A DNA stretch of 63,087 nt from Listeria_A hofi (GTDB lineage: Bacteria; Bacillota; Bacilli; Lactobacillales; Listeriaceae): contig NZ_CAUYTL010000015.1 in assembly GCF_963575615.1 (NCBI RefSeq), positions 1 to 63,087 on the forward strand, in the 5' to 3' direction. Positions 54,604-63,087 of the stretch are shown piece by piece; position 1 is the first letter of the stretch; every line of letters begins with the position of its first letter. Made by a program: the position numbers and the translations under genes. A model generated the notes under the pieces. The model was not told where the DNA came from. It saw only the letters and a program-made list of their open reading frames with translations, and did no database searches.

Positions 54604-56736
54604 TTACTTCCTATCCTTCAAATGATGCCCTTCAATATCCATCGACGGCAGCACTTTGTCCAACCATTTCGGCATGTACCATGAACCTTTTCCGAATAGT
54701 TTTGTGAGGGCTGGGATGATTGTTAGACGCACGATAAATGCATCGAATAATACACCGAAGCCTAGCGCAATCCCGATTGATTTAATCATTGGGTCTGGCG
54801 CGAAAACGAAACTGATGAAAACAGAGAACATGATCAGAGCTGCTGCAATGATAACTGGTCCGCTTTCTTTTAAGCCGGTTTTGATGGAATGGGTATTGTC
54901 TTTTGTTAGCGTATATTCTTCGTGTACGCGGGACATCAGGAATACCTCGTAATCCATCGCAAGCCCGAAAAGAATTCCGATTGTGATCACTGGCAGGAAG
55001 GCAAGAACTGGGCCTGTGGTGCTGATACCGAATAGTTCATTAAATACGCCGTCTTGCATAACCATCGTCGTGAAGCCAAGTGTCGCTGTTAGTGAAAGCA
55101 CGAAGCCAAGTACGGCTGTTAGTGGAATCAGTAATGAGCGGAACACAACTGTTAATAGAATGAAAGCAAGCACAACGATGACGCTTGCGAAAACTGGAAT
55201 CGCGTCATTAAGCTTTTGCGACATGTCGATATTAATCGCGCTTTGACCAGTTACTTCCATGCTGATTCCGTATTTGCTATCCGCTGTTTTGGCGTAACTT
55301 CTAAGGTCGTGAACGAGTTGCGTTGTTTTATTGTCTGTCGGTCCAGTTTTTGGAATAACGGAAATAAGCGCGTAATCGCCATTCTGATTCGGCATTGGTG
55401 GCGTTACGATTGCAACGTTTTTCATGCCGGTGATATGTTTGGTAACTTCGGTTAAATGCGCCGCGCTACCTTTATCCTTCGTATCCGCTAAAATAACTAA
55501 TGGTCCATTAATACCTTCGCCAAATTTGTCGGATAAAATATCGTATGCTTTCTTCTCCGTGGAATCTTTCGGTTTTGAGCCGTTATCTGGAATACCTAGT
55601 TCCATCGAACCGAACGGGATGCTAAGTCCCCCGAGTACGATAACTGCAAGTAAAAATGCAATAAGCGGTTTTCCAACGACGAATTTTGTCCAGATGTTGT
55701 CAGCTTTTTTAGCTGTTTTTTCTTTTTGTGGCCTGATTTTATTATGGAAAACCCCGATGAAAGCTGGGATTAGAATTAGCGCGGAAAGCACAGCGAAAAG
55801 GACGCTTAGTGCGGATGCCAGCCCCATAACTGTCAGAAATTCGATGCCAACAAGTGACAGACCACATACCGCGATAATTACAGTGATTCCAGCAAAAATT
55901 ACCGCACTACCTGCCGTTCCTGTCGCTAGTCCAACTGCTTTTAGATGGTCTTTCTCGGTGCGGATGATTTGGCGGTATTTAAATAGGATAAATAACGCGT
56001 AATCGATGGCAACAGCCAGGCCAATCATGACGGCAAGTGTGAGCGTAACATTTGGCATTTCGAAATAGCTTGAAATAATTGCGATAATGCCAATACTTGT
56101 TCCTAGACTTAGAATCGCAGTGATTATTGGTAACCCAGCTGCGATGACGGAGCCAAACGCGATAATCAAGATAACTAGTGCTACAACAATACCGATCGCT
56201 TCTGATGAACCACCGATATCCATTGGTGTAATCATAACATTACCTGTTAATTCCGTTTGAAGATCTTTATCATCCATACCCTTTAGTGCATCTTTGACTT
56301 TATCGATGGATTTTTCTGTTACAGCCATTGCATTGACGTTATAACTAATATCCGCAAAAGCAGTCGTCATATCTGGGCTAATTGTTTTCGCTTCATACGG
56401 GTTCGCGATACTTTCAATTGTATCATCATTTTTCTTAATTTCTGCTAAAACTTGTGTAATCGCGGCTTGTGATTCAGGTGTTACAACGCCTTTTTCTTGA
56501 TTGCTTTTGAAGACGATTCGGATGCTTCCTTTTTGACTATCCTGCTTGAATTCTTCCTCAATTTTATTTGATGTATCCAGTGATTTTAGGCCACTCATTT
56601 TAATATCATCCGTAAAATTAATTCCCTTGATGCCTAGTACGGCAACGATAATCCCTAAAACGACAAACCAGGAAATAATGGTTTTCCATTTGTGTTTAGC
56701 AAAGGTCTGCCCTAGTTTGTAAAGTAAATTTGCCAA
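54604..56736 (-). CDS. MMPL/RND-family exporter (YdfJ-like)
   Basis: The 710-residue protein has about twelve membrane helices in two halves, each with a large external loop (about 45-165 and 385-520), and conserved MMPL segments such as GLAVAIDYALFILFKYR (near 240) and GLAMDYEVFLMSRVHEEY (near 590) containing the membrane-embedded Asp-Tyr pair used for proton coupling. Such pumps export lipids or toxic compounds. A divergent TetR regulator 135 bases away probably represses it. Confidence 0.93.
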   Translation of the reverse strand: MANLLYKLGQTFAKHKWKTIISWFVVLGIIVAVLGIKGINFTDDIKMSGLKSLDTSNKIEEEFKQDSQKGSIRIVFKSNQEKGVVTPESQAAITQVLAEIKKNDDTIESIANPYEAKTISPDMTTAFADISYNVNAMAVTEKSIDKVKDALKGMDDKDLQTELTGNVMITPMDIGGSSEAIGIVVALVILIIAFGSVIAAGLPIITAILSLGTSIGIIAIISSYFEMPNVTLTLAVMIGLAVAIDYALFILFKYRQIIRTEKDHLKAVGLATGTAGSAVIFAGITVIIAVCGLSLVGIEFLTVMGLASALSVLFAVLSALILIPAFIGVFHNKIRPQKEKTAKKADNIWTKFVVGKPLIAFLLAVIVLGGLSIPFGSMELGIPDNGSKPKDSTEKKAYDILSDKFGEGINGPLVILADTKDKGSAAHLTEVTKHITGMKNVAIVTPPMPNQNGDYALISVIPKTGPTDNKTTQLVHDLRSYAKTADSKYGISMEVTGQSAINIDMSQKLNDAIPVFASVIVVLAFILLTVVFRSLLIPLTAVLGFVLSLTATLGFTTMVMQDGVFNELFGISTTGPVLAFLPVITIGILFGLAMDYEVFLMSRVHEEYTLTKDNTHSIKTGLKESGPVIIAAALIMFSVFISFVFAPDPMIKSIGIALGFGVLFDAFIVRLTIIPALTKLFGKGSWYMPKWLDKVLPSMDIEGHHLKDRK

Positions 56737-56871
56737 TTGATTGTTTCCTCCTTCAATTCACGCTATTATATATTTATAGACATACAGTGTATATTACACG
56801 ATTTCAAGACGAAATGTAAGAACCAGATTGTTTAGTCTGTATAGTTAAGCAACACTTTAGGAGATGTGTAG

Positions 56872-57417
56872 ATGAACGATTCGGATTTACGTGTGCAAAA
56901 AACAAAAAAAGCACTCTATAAAACTTTACTCACAATGCTTGAAACACAGGAGTTGGCAAGCGTTACGGTGAACAGTATTTGCAAAGAAGCACTGATTCAT
57001 CGGACTACTTTTTATAAGCATTTTTATGATAAGTATGATTTGTTAATGTATGTGTTGCACGAGCAATTTCAAGACTATTTTGCGTTAGATATTAGAAATC
57101 GGATTAATCACCCGTTTCAGTCTGGGTTTGATACCGTTTATATGGACATGCAGTTGGTACTTGAAAAGCAGAAAGATGATGATACGTTTTTCAAGACGAT
57201 GGCCTCGTTTTTTTTAACAGAATTTCAGAAAGACATCGAGGCGAATATGGATAAATTGACACTTTCAGATGACATTCCTGCTGAGCTCTTGACGTATATT
57301 TATGCGGCCAATTTAGGGGCTATCATGTACTGGTCACAACAGATGGCAACACCTGCCGATTGGTCGCAGATGGATAAACTATTTAAAGCCGTTTTACCAG
57401 TGAAAATTGATTTATAA
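56872..57417 (+). CDS. TetR/AcrR-family transcriptional regulator
   Basis: The 181-residue protein has an N-terminal TetR helix-turn-helix (VTVNSICKEALIHRTTFYKHFYDKYDLL near 35-62) and a C-terminal ligand-binding helical domain. It is divergent from the MMPL exporter. The intergenic region contains CAGATTGTTTAGTCTG, an imperfect dyad that may be its operator. GGAGATG lies before the ATG. Confidence 0.9.
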   Translation: MNDSDLRVQKTKKALYKTLLTMLETQELASVTVNSICKEALIHRTTFYKHFYDKYDLLMYVLHEQFQDYFALDIRNRINHPFQSGFDTVYMDMQLVLEKQKDDDTFFKTMASFFLTEFQKDIEANMDKLTLSDDIPAELLTYIYAANLGAIMYWSQQMATPADWSQMDKLFKAVLPVKIDL

Positions 57418-57442
57418 AACGTCATAGTTTGAATAAAGGTTA

Positions 57443-57481
57443 AAAGGCTATGCGCACTGCCGATTCGTACGCATAGCCTTT
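57443..57481. terminator. Bidirectional terminator
   Basis: AAAGGCTATGCG pairs perfectly with CGCATAGCCTTT between convergent genes. Confidence 0.88.
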
Positions 57482-57489
57482 CCTTATAC

Positions 57490-58416
57490 TTAAGGCAACT
57501 CATTACCCGCCGCCAAATAAATCTCATACCATTCTTGGCGTGTCAACGTAATATTCGATGCTTTGCTAATCGCTTGCAAACGCTCTGGATTCATTGTGCC
57601 TACCACAGTCTGAATTTTCGCTGGGTGACGTAAAATCCAGGCTGTTGCAATCGCTGTATTCTCCACGCCTTTTTCAGCGGAAAGACGATCGATAACTTTA
57701 TTCAATTCAGGAAACTTAGGATTGTCTAGGAAAACACCTTCAAAAAAGCCGAATTGGAATGGTGACCAAGCTTGAATCGTGATATCTTTCAAACGACAAT
57801 AGTCTAAGATGCTACCATCGCGATCTATAGAACGATCAATGGCCATGTTCACATTGAGACCAGCGTCAATCATGCCAGTATTTGTAATGCTGAGTTGTAA
57901 CTGATTTGCGACTAATTTCTGCTCCACATACTTGCTCAAAAGCTCGATTTGCATCGGATTCTGGTTACTTACACCGAACTCGCGCACTTTTCCGTTATTT
58001 TTAAGTACTGTGAATGCTTCTGCTACTTCCTCTGGTTCCACTAGTGTATCCGGACGATGAAGTAGCAAAATATCGATATAATCTGTTTGCAAACGTTTTA
58101 AAATACCATCTACAGACTCCAGAATATGCTCTTTTGAAAAATCGAACATCCCCGGACGAATGCCACATTTCGACTGTAAAATCATTTTTTCACGTACCGC
58201 AGGATTCATTCCAACCGCATCCGCAAAAACTTCCTCAGATTTTCCGCCACCATAAATATCCGCGTGGTCGAAGAAATTAATCCCCGCATCCATCGCTGTG
58301 TTGATCATTTTCGTTGCCTCGTCCTTCGATAAATCGGCCATACGCATACAACCAAGTGCGATTTCAGGAACTAGCAAACCACTGTTACCAAGATTAATTT
58401 TGTTCAATGAGAACAC
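57490..58416 (-). CDS. Aldo/keto reductase
   Basis: The 308-residue protein has the AKR catalytic tetrad: Asp in NFFDHADIYGGG (near 50) with Tyr in the same segment, Lys in LQSKCGI (near 84) and His in ILLLHRPD (near 120). It also has the NADPH-binding C-terminus TVVGTMNPERLQ. It resembles the YdhF/YcsN-like group that reduces small carbonyls. Physiological substrate unknown. It is a single-gene unit. Confidence 0.93.
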   Translation of the reverse strand: MFSLNKINLGNSGLLVPEIALGCMRMADLSKDEATKMINTAMDAGINFFDHADIYGGGKSEEVFADAVGMNPAVREKMILQSKCGIRPGMFDFSKEHILESVDGILKRLQTDYIDILLLHRPDTLVEPEEVAEAFTVLKNNGKVREFGVSNQNPMQIELLSKYVEQKLVANQLQLSITNTGMIDAGLNVNMAIDRSIDRDGSILDYCRLKDITIQAWSPFQFGFFEGVFLDNPKFPELNKVIDRLSAEKGVENTAIATAWILRHPAKIQTVVGTMNPERLQAISKASNITLTRQEWYEIYLAAGNELP

Positions 58417-58807
58417 CTCTTTATCTTATTTGATAAACACTTACCTTCTTATTTTCACACTCTAATGAAACGAAGTCAATTAAGAACACCCCTTGCTTCC
58501 CTCATCACTATGTCCGCTTATTAATCTGCCTACCATTGACATTCATTTCATCCCAATTTTTTACCATTCGGAATTTCGCTAGTAACTGTTGCACAATGTA
58601 CAAGAGATAAAAAGAACACACAATCTACACAGCCATTAAATTTTATAATGATAACTATTTATAAAACGCATTTCCACTCACTGATAGAAATTTGTTATGC
58701 TAGCTCTAAAGGAGGTCACGGGAAAAATTTGCTATAAATTTTTGCAGGAACTAGTAGCTAAATTATAGTAACTAATTAAACCTTGGATGAGCTTATTTCT
58801 AAAGTTG
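58417..58807. other. Gene-free stretch before the internalin-like cluster
   Basis: This region holds the aldo/keto reductase upstream sequence and, at about 58710-58716, a strong AAAGGAGG with no usable reading frame behind it (stop after two codons). A TATGCT box near 58696 may be part of the promoter for the LRR gene. Confidence 0.4.
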
Positions 58808-58852
58808 AAAAGACATGCCAAAATTGATATCTAGCTTTTCGATACGTCTTTT
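58808..58852 (+). repeat. Leader hairpin, copy 1
   Basis: AAAAGACATGCC... and ...ATACGTCTTTT form a hairpin followed by text ending in GCCAAGAAAATACCAG. A related copy lies at 60626-60670, also before a related gene start. There is no plus-strand gene upstream for it to terminate here, so it appears to travel with the LRR gene as a leader. Confidence 0.65.
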
Positions 58853-58899
58853 GAAAATGATTGACCTCGCCAAGAAAATACCAGAAATGAGGATAACTT

Positions 58900-60588
58900 A
58901 TGAAATTAACAAAACAGACTATAGGTTGGAGTTTATTAGTTGTAAGCGTTGTCTTTTTTGCGCTAATTAAACCACCAGCTGCTTTTAGTCCAAGCGTACA
59001 AGCAACGACCACCACAACGTCACAAAACGAACAAGCACCCTACGCTACTATCCCAGAAGGAAGTACGTACGAAAGTGTTTTCCCAGACGAAATGTTGGGG
59101 CGCAGTATAGCGTCTGAAATTCAAGGTATCTGGGTTAATGATGTCGATTTAACCGACCCTGTCACGCAGTCGGAATTGGATAGTTTGACTGTCTTATTTG
59201 CAGACGCCGATGGAACACCTGCTGACAATCTAGAAGGATTACAATATCCTCATCACTTAAAAAATCTTTATATTATAGGTGCAAGCAACGGAGGACACAG
59301 TCTTCTCACTGACCTTACCCCCTTACAACATTTAACTGAACTAGAACTATTATCATTTAACAATACGGAGGTACAAGACCTTACCCCCCTCAAAAACCTA
59401 ACTCAGCTTAAAGAGCTAGTCATAAGTCTAGCAAAAGTACAAGATGTAGGCCCATTAGCAGGATTAACAAACTTAGAAAAATTAGACCTAAGAGCAAATA
59501 AGGTGCAGGATCTAACCCCGCTCCAGAACCTGGAGAAATTACATTATTTGGAGGTGGGTGGAACATTTACAGATGCTCGTCCAATCCAACATTTACCGTT
59601 ATTTAAAAACCCAGAGGGCTATTGGTGGCTAATTAGTAATGTAGTCTTACCAGATGCATACGTTGGCCAACCAATCACCATTGAAGCTTATGGTCTCAAC
59701 CACTTATTACCTTATGAAGAATATATTGCTACAGTAGACGGTCGTTATAAGGGGGTTTCCACCTATAACACCAACACACATCAACTGACTTGGCTAACAT
59801 CTGGGACAAAGGGCGCGGGAATAATCGATTTTAGGGAATATGGAGGAGGTAAGAATCAGATAATCAAAATAAACTTTCTACAACAGGTGCACGAAGCTCC
59901 TGAAGGCTCCCCGGTAACGGTAACCTATGAAGATGCAGATGGAGAGGCATTAGACGAGGCCACTACGTTAACAGGAAAACAATATGAGCGTTACCGTGCC
60001 GAGGCAAAGGAAATCGCAGGCTACAGACTTATTAGTGAGTCAGCAATTGCCACAGGCACATTCACCGATAAACCGCAAACCATTACTTTTGTATATCAGA
60101 AACTAGCAGAAAGTCAACCCGTGACGGTCACATACGAAGATGTTGATGGTAATCCTTTAGACAAAAACGTGATTTTAACCGGAGACATCGACCAAGCTTA
60201 CCAGGCTGATGCAAAAGAAATTTCGGGCTACACACTTACGAATATCCCAGAAAATGCCAGCGGTACATTCACCGATAAACCACAAAACGTAGCTTTTGTC
60301 TATCAGAAAAACATACAGATTGGTACAGGGACGGATAAACCTGGTCATGATCCCAATAAAGACGATCAGACGCTAACCATAACACCTGCTGTAAGCAATC
60401 CTTTAAACAAAGAAAATCAAGAAGCATCTAAACCCGTACCTTTTGAAGATACCGATTTAGTGTCAAAAGAGCTGTCTTTAAAAGACGGCAAGCGGTTAGC
60501 ACCACTGGGTGATAGTTCTCCTTGGATTTTGTATGTCACAGGGGGTCTCTGTCTGTTGCTCGGGGGACGATTATTCCGGAAACCTTAA
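58900..60588 (+). CDS. Internalin-like LRR-MucBP surface protein
   Basis: The 562-residue protein has a signal peptide (to about residue 38) and an N-terminal cap with the pattern SVFPDEMLGRSIASEI. About four or five 22-residue leucine-rich repeats (about 118-215, DLTPLKNLTQLKELV type) follow, then an Ig-like inter-repeat domain (about 225-335) and two MucBP repeats (about 345-405 and 412-472, PVTVTYEDADG start and GTFTDKPQ end). The tail is a linker, LAPLGDSSPW, a hydrophobic helix and FRKP. The end has the layout of a sortase signal, but the usual LPXTG motif is replaced by LAPLG. It is probably a surface adhesin. Confidence 0.88.
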   Translation: MKLTKQTIGWSLLVVSVVFFALIKPPAAFSPSVQATTTTTSQNEQAPYATIPEGSTYESVFPDEMLGRSIASEIQGIWVNDVDLTDPVTQSELDSLTVLFADADGTPADNLEGLQYPHHLKNLYIIGASNGGHSLLTDLTPLQHLTELELLSFNNTEVQDLTPLKNLTQLKELVISLAKVQDVGPLAGLTNLEKLDLRANKVQDLTPLQNLEKLHYLEVGGTFTDARPIQHLPLFKNPEGYWWLISNVVLPDAYVGQPITIEAYGLNHLLPYEEYIATVDGRYKGVSTYNTNTHQLTWLTSGTKGAGIIDFREYGGGKNQIIKINFLQQVHEAPEGSPVTVTYEDADGEALDEATTLTGKQYERYRAEAKEIAGYRLISESAIATGTFTDKPQTITFVYQKLAESQPVTVTYEDVDGNPLDKNVILTGDIDQAYQADAKEISGYTLTNIPENASGTFTDKPQNVAFVYQKNIQIGTGTDKPGHDPNKDDQTLTITPAVSNPLNKENQEASKPVPFEDTDLVSKELSLKDGKRLAPLGDSSPWILYVTGGLCLLLGGRLFRKP

Positions 60589-60625
60589 TTTAAGTACTCC
60601 TTTTATTATATAACTCTAAAAGTTG

Positions 60626-60670
60626 AAAAGACGTGCCAAACGGCTAGCTAAACTTTTTGGTACGTCTTTT
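60626..60670 (+). repeat. Leader hairpin, copy 2
   Basis: AAAAGACGTGCCAAA pairs with TTTGGTACGTCTTTT (one G-U). It lies 38 bases after the LRR-MucBP stop and before the decayed copy, and may also end transcription of the upstream gene. Confidence 0.7.
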
Positions 60671-60712
60671 GGATATGTACAGAGTGCTTCACCTCACCAA
60701 GCAAATACTAAA

Positions 60713-60907
60713 ATGAAAATACCTAGAAACAAAACAGACGGTTGGTCAAAGACCTCTTTTGTAAGCGCTATCTTTTTCACATGTATTCAACCACTAGCTA
60801 TACAAACAACAGCAAACACCCTACACTACTATCTCAGAAGGAAGTATAGGCAGCGATCTATGTCAATTGCTCAGAGAACGATTATTCCGGAAACATTAAA
60901 AAATTAA
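60713..60907 (+). pseudogene. Internally deleted remnant of an LRR-MucBP gene
   Basis: The sequence aligns with the start of the 58900 gene (shared AACAAAACAGAC, GGTTGG, TTGTAAGCG and ACTATC.CAGAAGGAAGTA words) and then jumps to its last codons (GACGATTATTCCGGAAAC shared). The frame is shifted relative to the intact gene, so the 64-residue reading frame is meaningless. It records a tandem duplication followed by a deletion of about 1.5 kb between signal-peptide region and C-terminus. Confidence 0.8.
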
Positions 60908-60924
60908 GAAACAATGGAGGAAAC

Positions 60925-63014
60925 ATGAGAATGAAAAAAAATATGATTGTGATTAGTATGCTTGCCAGCTTACTAATCACCCTTGGTGTTTTTAGCACCC
61001 CATCCTTTGCCAAAACAGTAACTACAAAAAGCGAAGAGACCTTAACATTTCAAACCGCTTTTCCCGATAGCGCACTCGCAAAAGCCGTTTACTTAAGCAT
61101 TTATCCAGAACAAACAGTGCACGAAGTCGATTTAACAAAAAAAGTAACACAAAAAGAATTAAGTCATATTCAGACGCTAGCCGATACACGAGACGTTCCT
61201 GTTTCAGATATCACAGGCATTAACCGCTTAACCGCATTAAAAACAGTAGCATTCGAAGGAAATGAGGGCGGGCGGATTGTCGATATTTCTCTCCTCAAGC
61301 ACTTAAAAAAATTGGAGTCATTGACGCTACGAAATCAATTTATTTCAGACCTTGCGCCACTGGCTTCCATGAAACAGCTAAAAGAGCTCGATCTTTCTCA
61401 AAATAAAATTACGAACATCCACGCTCTAACAGAGCTAACCCAGTTAAAGAAGCTAAATCTATCTGGTAATCAAATTACCGATTTTCGACCATTAGAAGAT
61501 GTAGCTGTCACACATACTCAAGCATTTCAAGCGCTTGCGCAAACAATCATCAAAGGTAGCACGAGCCGAGTCGGCCGACAAATGGCTATTCCCCAAGTGT
61601 ACGATACAACAGGGAAAATGCTTTCTCCCCAAGTAGTCGAAGGCTACGGTAATCTCATCAAAGATAACGCTGTTAGGTGGTTACAACCAGGTCAAAGTAC
61701 ACTGCAATACGTCGACCAGCAAAAAAATCCGGCGATTGTTGTCTTTATCCAATATAAAACCACTGGTAACACGTTAAAAGCGCCTAAGTTATCAAAAAAG
61801 AAGTTAGCTTCCAGTTCACCACTAATTATCAAAGACGCTGACGGGAAAATACTTAATCATACCGATTATTTATTGGCACCTGGAAGTGAAGGGGTAACCA
61901 TAACGAATAACAGTCAGGCTATTGCTGATGCAATTTCCTTATTAGCACAACAACCCTTCGATGCAAACAATCACAAAGGAAGCATTTCTCTACCGAGCGG
62001 CGAATGGCACTTAATGAACAAAATTGAACTGTTAGAAGGGCAAAGCTTACTAGGGAACCAGACGACACTAGTACGCGTTAAAGAAAGTTTTAAGAATGAG
62101 CCCATCGAATCACGAGACAGTGTCAACTATTACGATGCAATGATTGATATGGCCAGCTACAGTCGCGTCAGTGGCATCACGTTAGACGGACTCAAAAGTG
62201 CTGAGGATACTGCAGATTCTATTCAAAATGGCATAACAGCGAAAGGGCACTACACTGAAGGAGACATCCCCACAGCTCCAAGCGATGCCGACTACTTGCA
62301 CGATTTAATCATCGAAGATACCACCATCCAAAACATGGCTGGCAGTGGTATCACGATTGATTTAGCAAAAAATGTGACCATCCAAGGAAGTACAGTCTTA
62401 TCTGATGCCAATCATGCGATGCGCGTGATAAATATGGGATATGATGGAATTATCGGCTATTCTGTGGACAAGATGACCATCGACCGCACCTTGACAAAAA
62501 CAATTGGTCATCTGAGGAGACCTAATCAAAACTACAGTCTCTGTCAATCGATGCGCAAAATGCAAGTCAATAACCCTGGGCATACGTACCAAATTCGCTA
62601 TCCCGTTAGCCATCAAGGGATCATTTCTAACAATGTTGTTCTTGATAACGCTTACGAAGGGATTGATGGGCACTCCGTTCAGGACTATCATATTTCTAAT
62701 AATACGGTAGTCGGTGTCAGTCAAGCCATCATCGTCGGTGGGCAAAATTATTCGTCCGCCTATTACTACCCTGCTCGCGATGTGGTCATTACCGACAATC
62801 GAGTGAATCAAAGTGAGGATATCAAAAAATGGGTGGGAGATTTAGAAAAGCCATCACAAGCGGGTATTGTGCTTTGGGGAGCTACACAGAAAACACCAGA
62901 TGGACCTGGGTCTGAGGAGGTTGGCTACTCGAATGGAGAAATTAGTAAGAATAAATTGGATAACATTCATCCAACTACCGAAAAGACAGGATTTTATGGC
63001 GGGATTGCCATCAA
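60925..63014 (+). pseudogene. Internalin-like LRR/beta-helix protein, cut by an intron
   Basis: About 696 residues of the original gene are visible before the intron. They comprise a signal peptide (to about 30), a cap similar to that of the 58900 protein (TAFPDSALAKAVYLSI), about three or four leucine-rich repeats (about 100-190) and a linker domain (about 195-310). A long right-handed beta-helix region follows (about 320-696) with repeated short turns such as ISNNVVLDNAYEGID and ISNNTVVGVSQAI, typical of pectate-lyase-like folds. The frame runs only a few codons into the intron (ending SRRSR) and then stops. GGAGG precedes two possible ATGs (60925, 60931). The intron is antisense and cannot splice from this mRNA, so the gene is interrupted. 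Confidence 0.8.
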
Positions 63015-63087
63015 ATCGAGTAGGAGGAGCCGTTAGGCTCCGACCTCTCACACCACCGTACGTACCGTTCGGTATACGGCGGTTCAA
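63015..63087 (-). mobile_element. 3' end of a group II intron (domains V and VI), partial
   Basis: On the minus strand the sequence contains a canonical domain V at about 63081-63054: CGCCGTA paired with TACGGTG, a two-base CG bulge, and TACC/GGTA closed by a four-base loop. Domain VI follows, with GGAGCC/GGCTCC and the branch region CCTACTC, and the intron ends in AT. The rest of the intron, including any reverse transcriptase, lies beyond the window. Confidence 0.85.

Noticed and set aside
58708..58745. A small gene behind a strong AAAGGAGG
   Set aside because: The only nearby start codon (TTG) is followed by a stop after two codons.

Overview
The window comes from a low-GC Gram-positive bacterium and most likely from the genus Listeria or a close relative in Listeriaceae. 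The evidence is the gdpP (yybT)-rplI-dnaB ... purA backbone, internalin-like LRR/MucBP surface proteins, an LXG/WXG-type type VII secretion cargo module near purA, and the style of the Shine-Dalgarno sequences and terminators. From memory, L. monocytogenes has agrBDCA-gdpP-rplI-dnaB-purA-esxA almost contiguous. Here dnaB and purA are about 36 kb apart and no agr genes lie next to gdpP, so this is probably a species outside the L. monocytogenes group. The species cannot be fixed from the sequence alone.

Layout. (1) 1-1000: a small membrane protein and a secreted, bacteriocin-like protein. (2) 1.25-10.15 kb: an island bounded by a duplicated 3' half of a tRNA-Lys(CTT) gene plus its terminator. 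It carries a type VII (LXG) nuclease toxin with two helper proteins and two SUKH immunity-like proteins, an integrase that has lost its catalytic tyrosine, and a 1009-aa helicase that may be a single-gene defence protein. (3) 10.2-20 kb: a GH2 glycosidase, an acetyltransferase, a covarying hairpin repeat, purA with promoter and PurR-box-like sites, a lipoprotein, two small cytosolic proteins, and a carbohydrate ABC importer of the LplABC/YtcQP type. (4) 20-37 kb: an AlkD-like repair protein, then a Wzx/Wzy-type exopolysaccharide operon read leftwards. It has a Crp/Fnr-like regulator at each end, a secreted 1052-aa Ig-repeat protein at its head, and a divergent LytTR response regulator/AgrC-like kinase pair whose regulator appears to start at an AUC codon. 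(5) 37-41.5 kb: small stress and surface genes with one decayed gene. (6) 41.5-49.5 kb: a mannoside operon (GH38, GH125, YesL-like, YesM-like kinase, YesN-like regulator). (7) 49.7-58.4 kb: conserved housekeeping genes (dnaB, rplI, gdpP), an MMPL exporter with a divergent TetR regulator, and an aldo/keto reductase. (8) 58.8 kb to the end: a tandem internalin-like cluster with an LRR-MucBP protein, a decayed copy of it, and an LRR/beta-helix protein interrupted by an antisense group II intron that runs off the window.

How the parts may work together. The GH38/GH125 operon, the LplABC-type importer and the GH2 enzyme have CcpA (cre)-like sites upstream. Together they look like a system for importing and degrading alpha-mannosides or N-glycan fragments, split by the exopolysaccharide locus. 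The exopolysaccharide operon encodes a UDP-ManNAc dehydrogenase-like enzyme, one initiating and two further glycosyltransferases, an acyltransferase, flippase, polymerase and a Wzz/BY-kinase pair. It could make an acylated polymer of at least three sugars, possibly containing ManNAcA.
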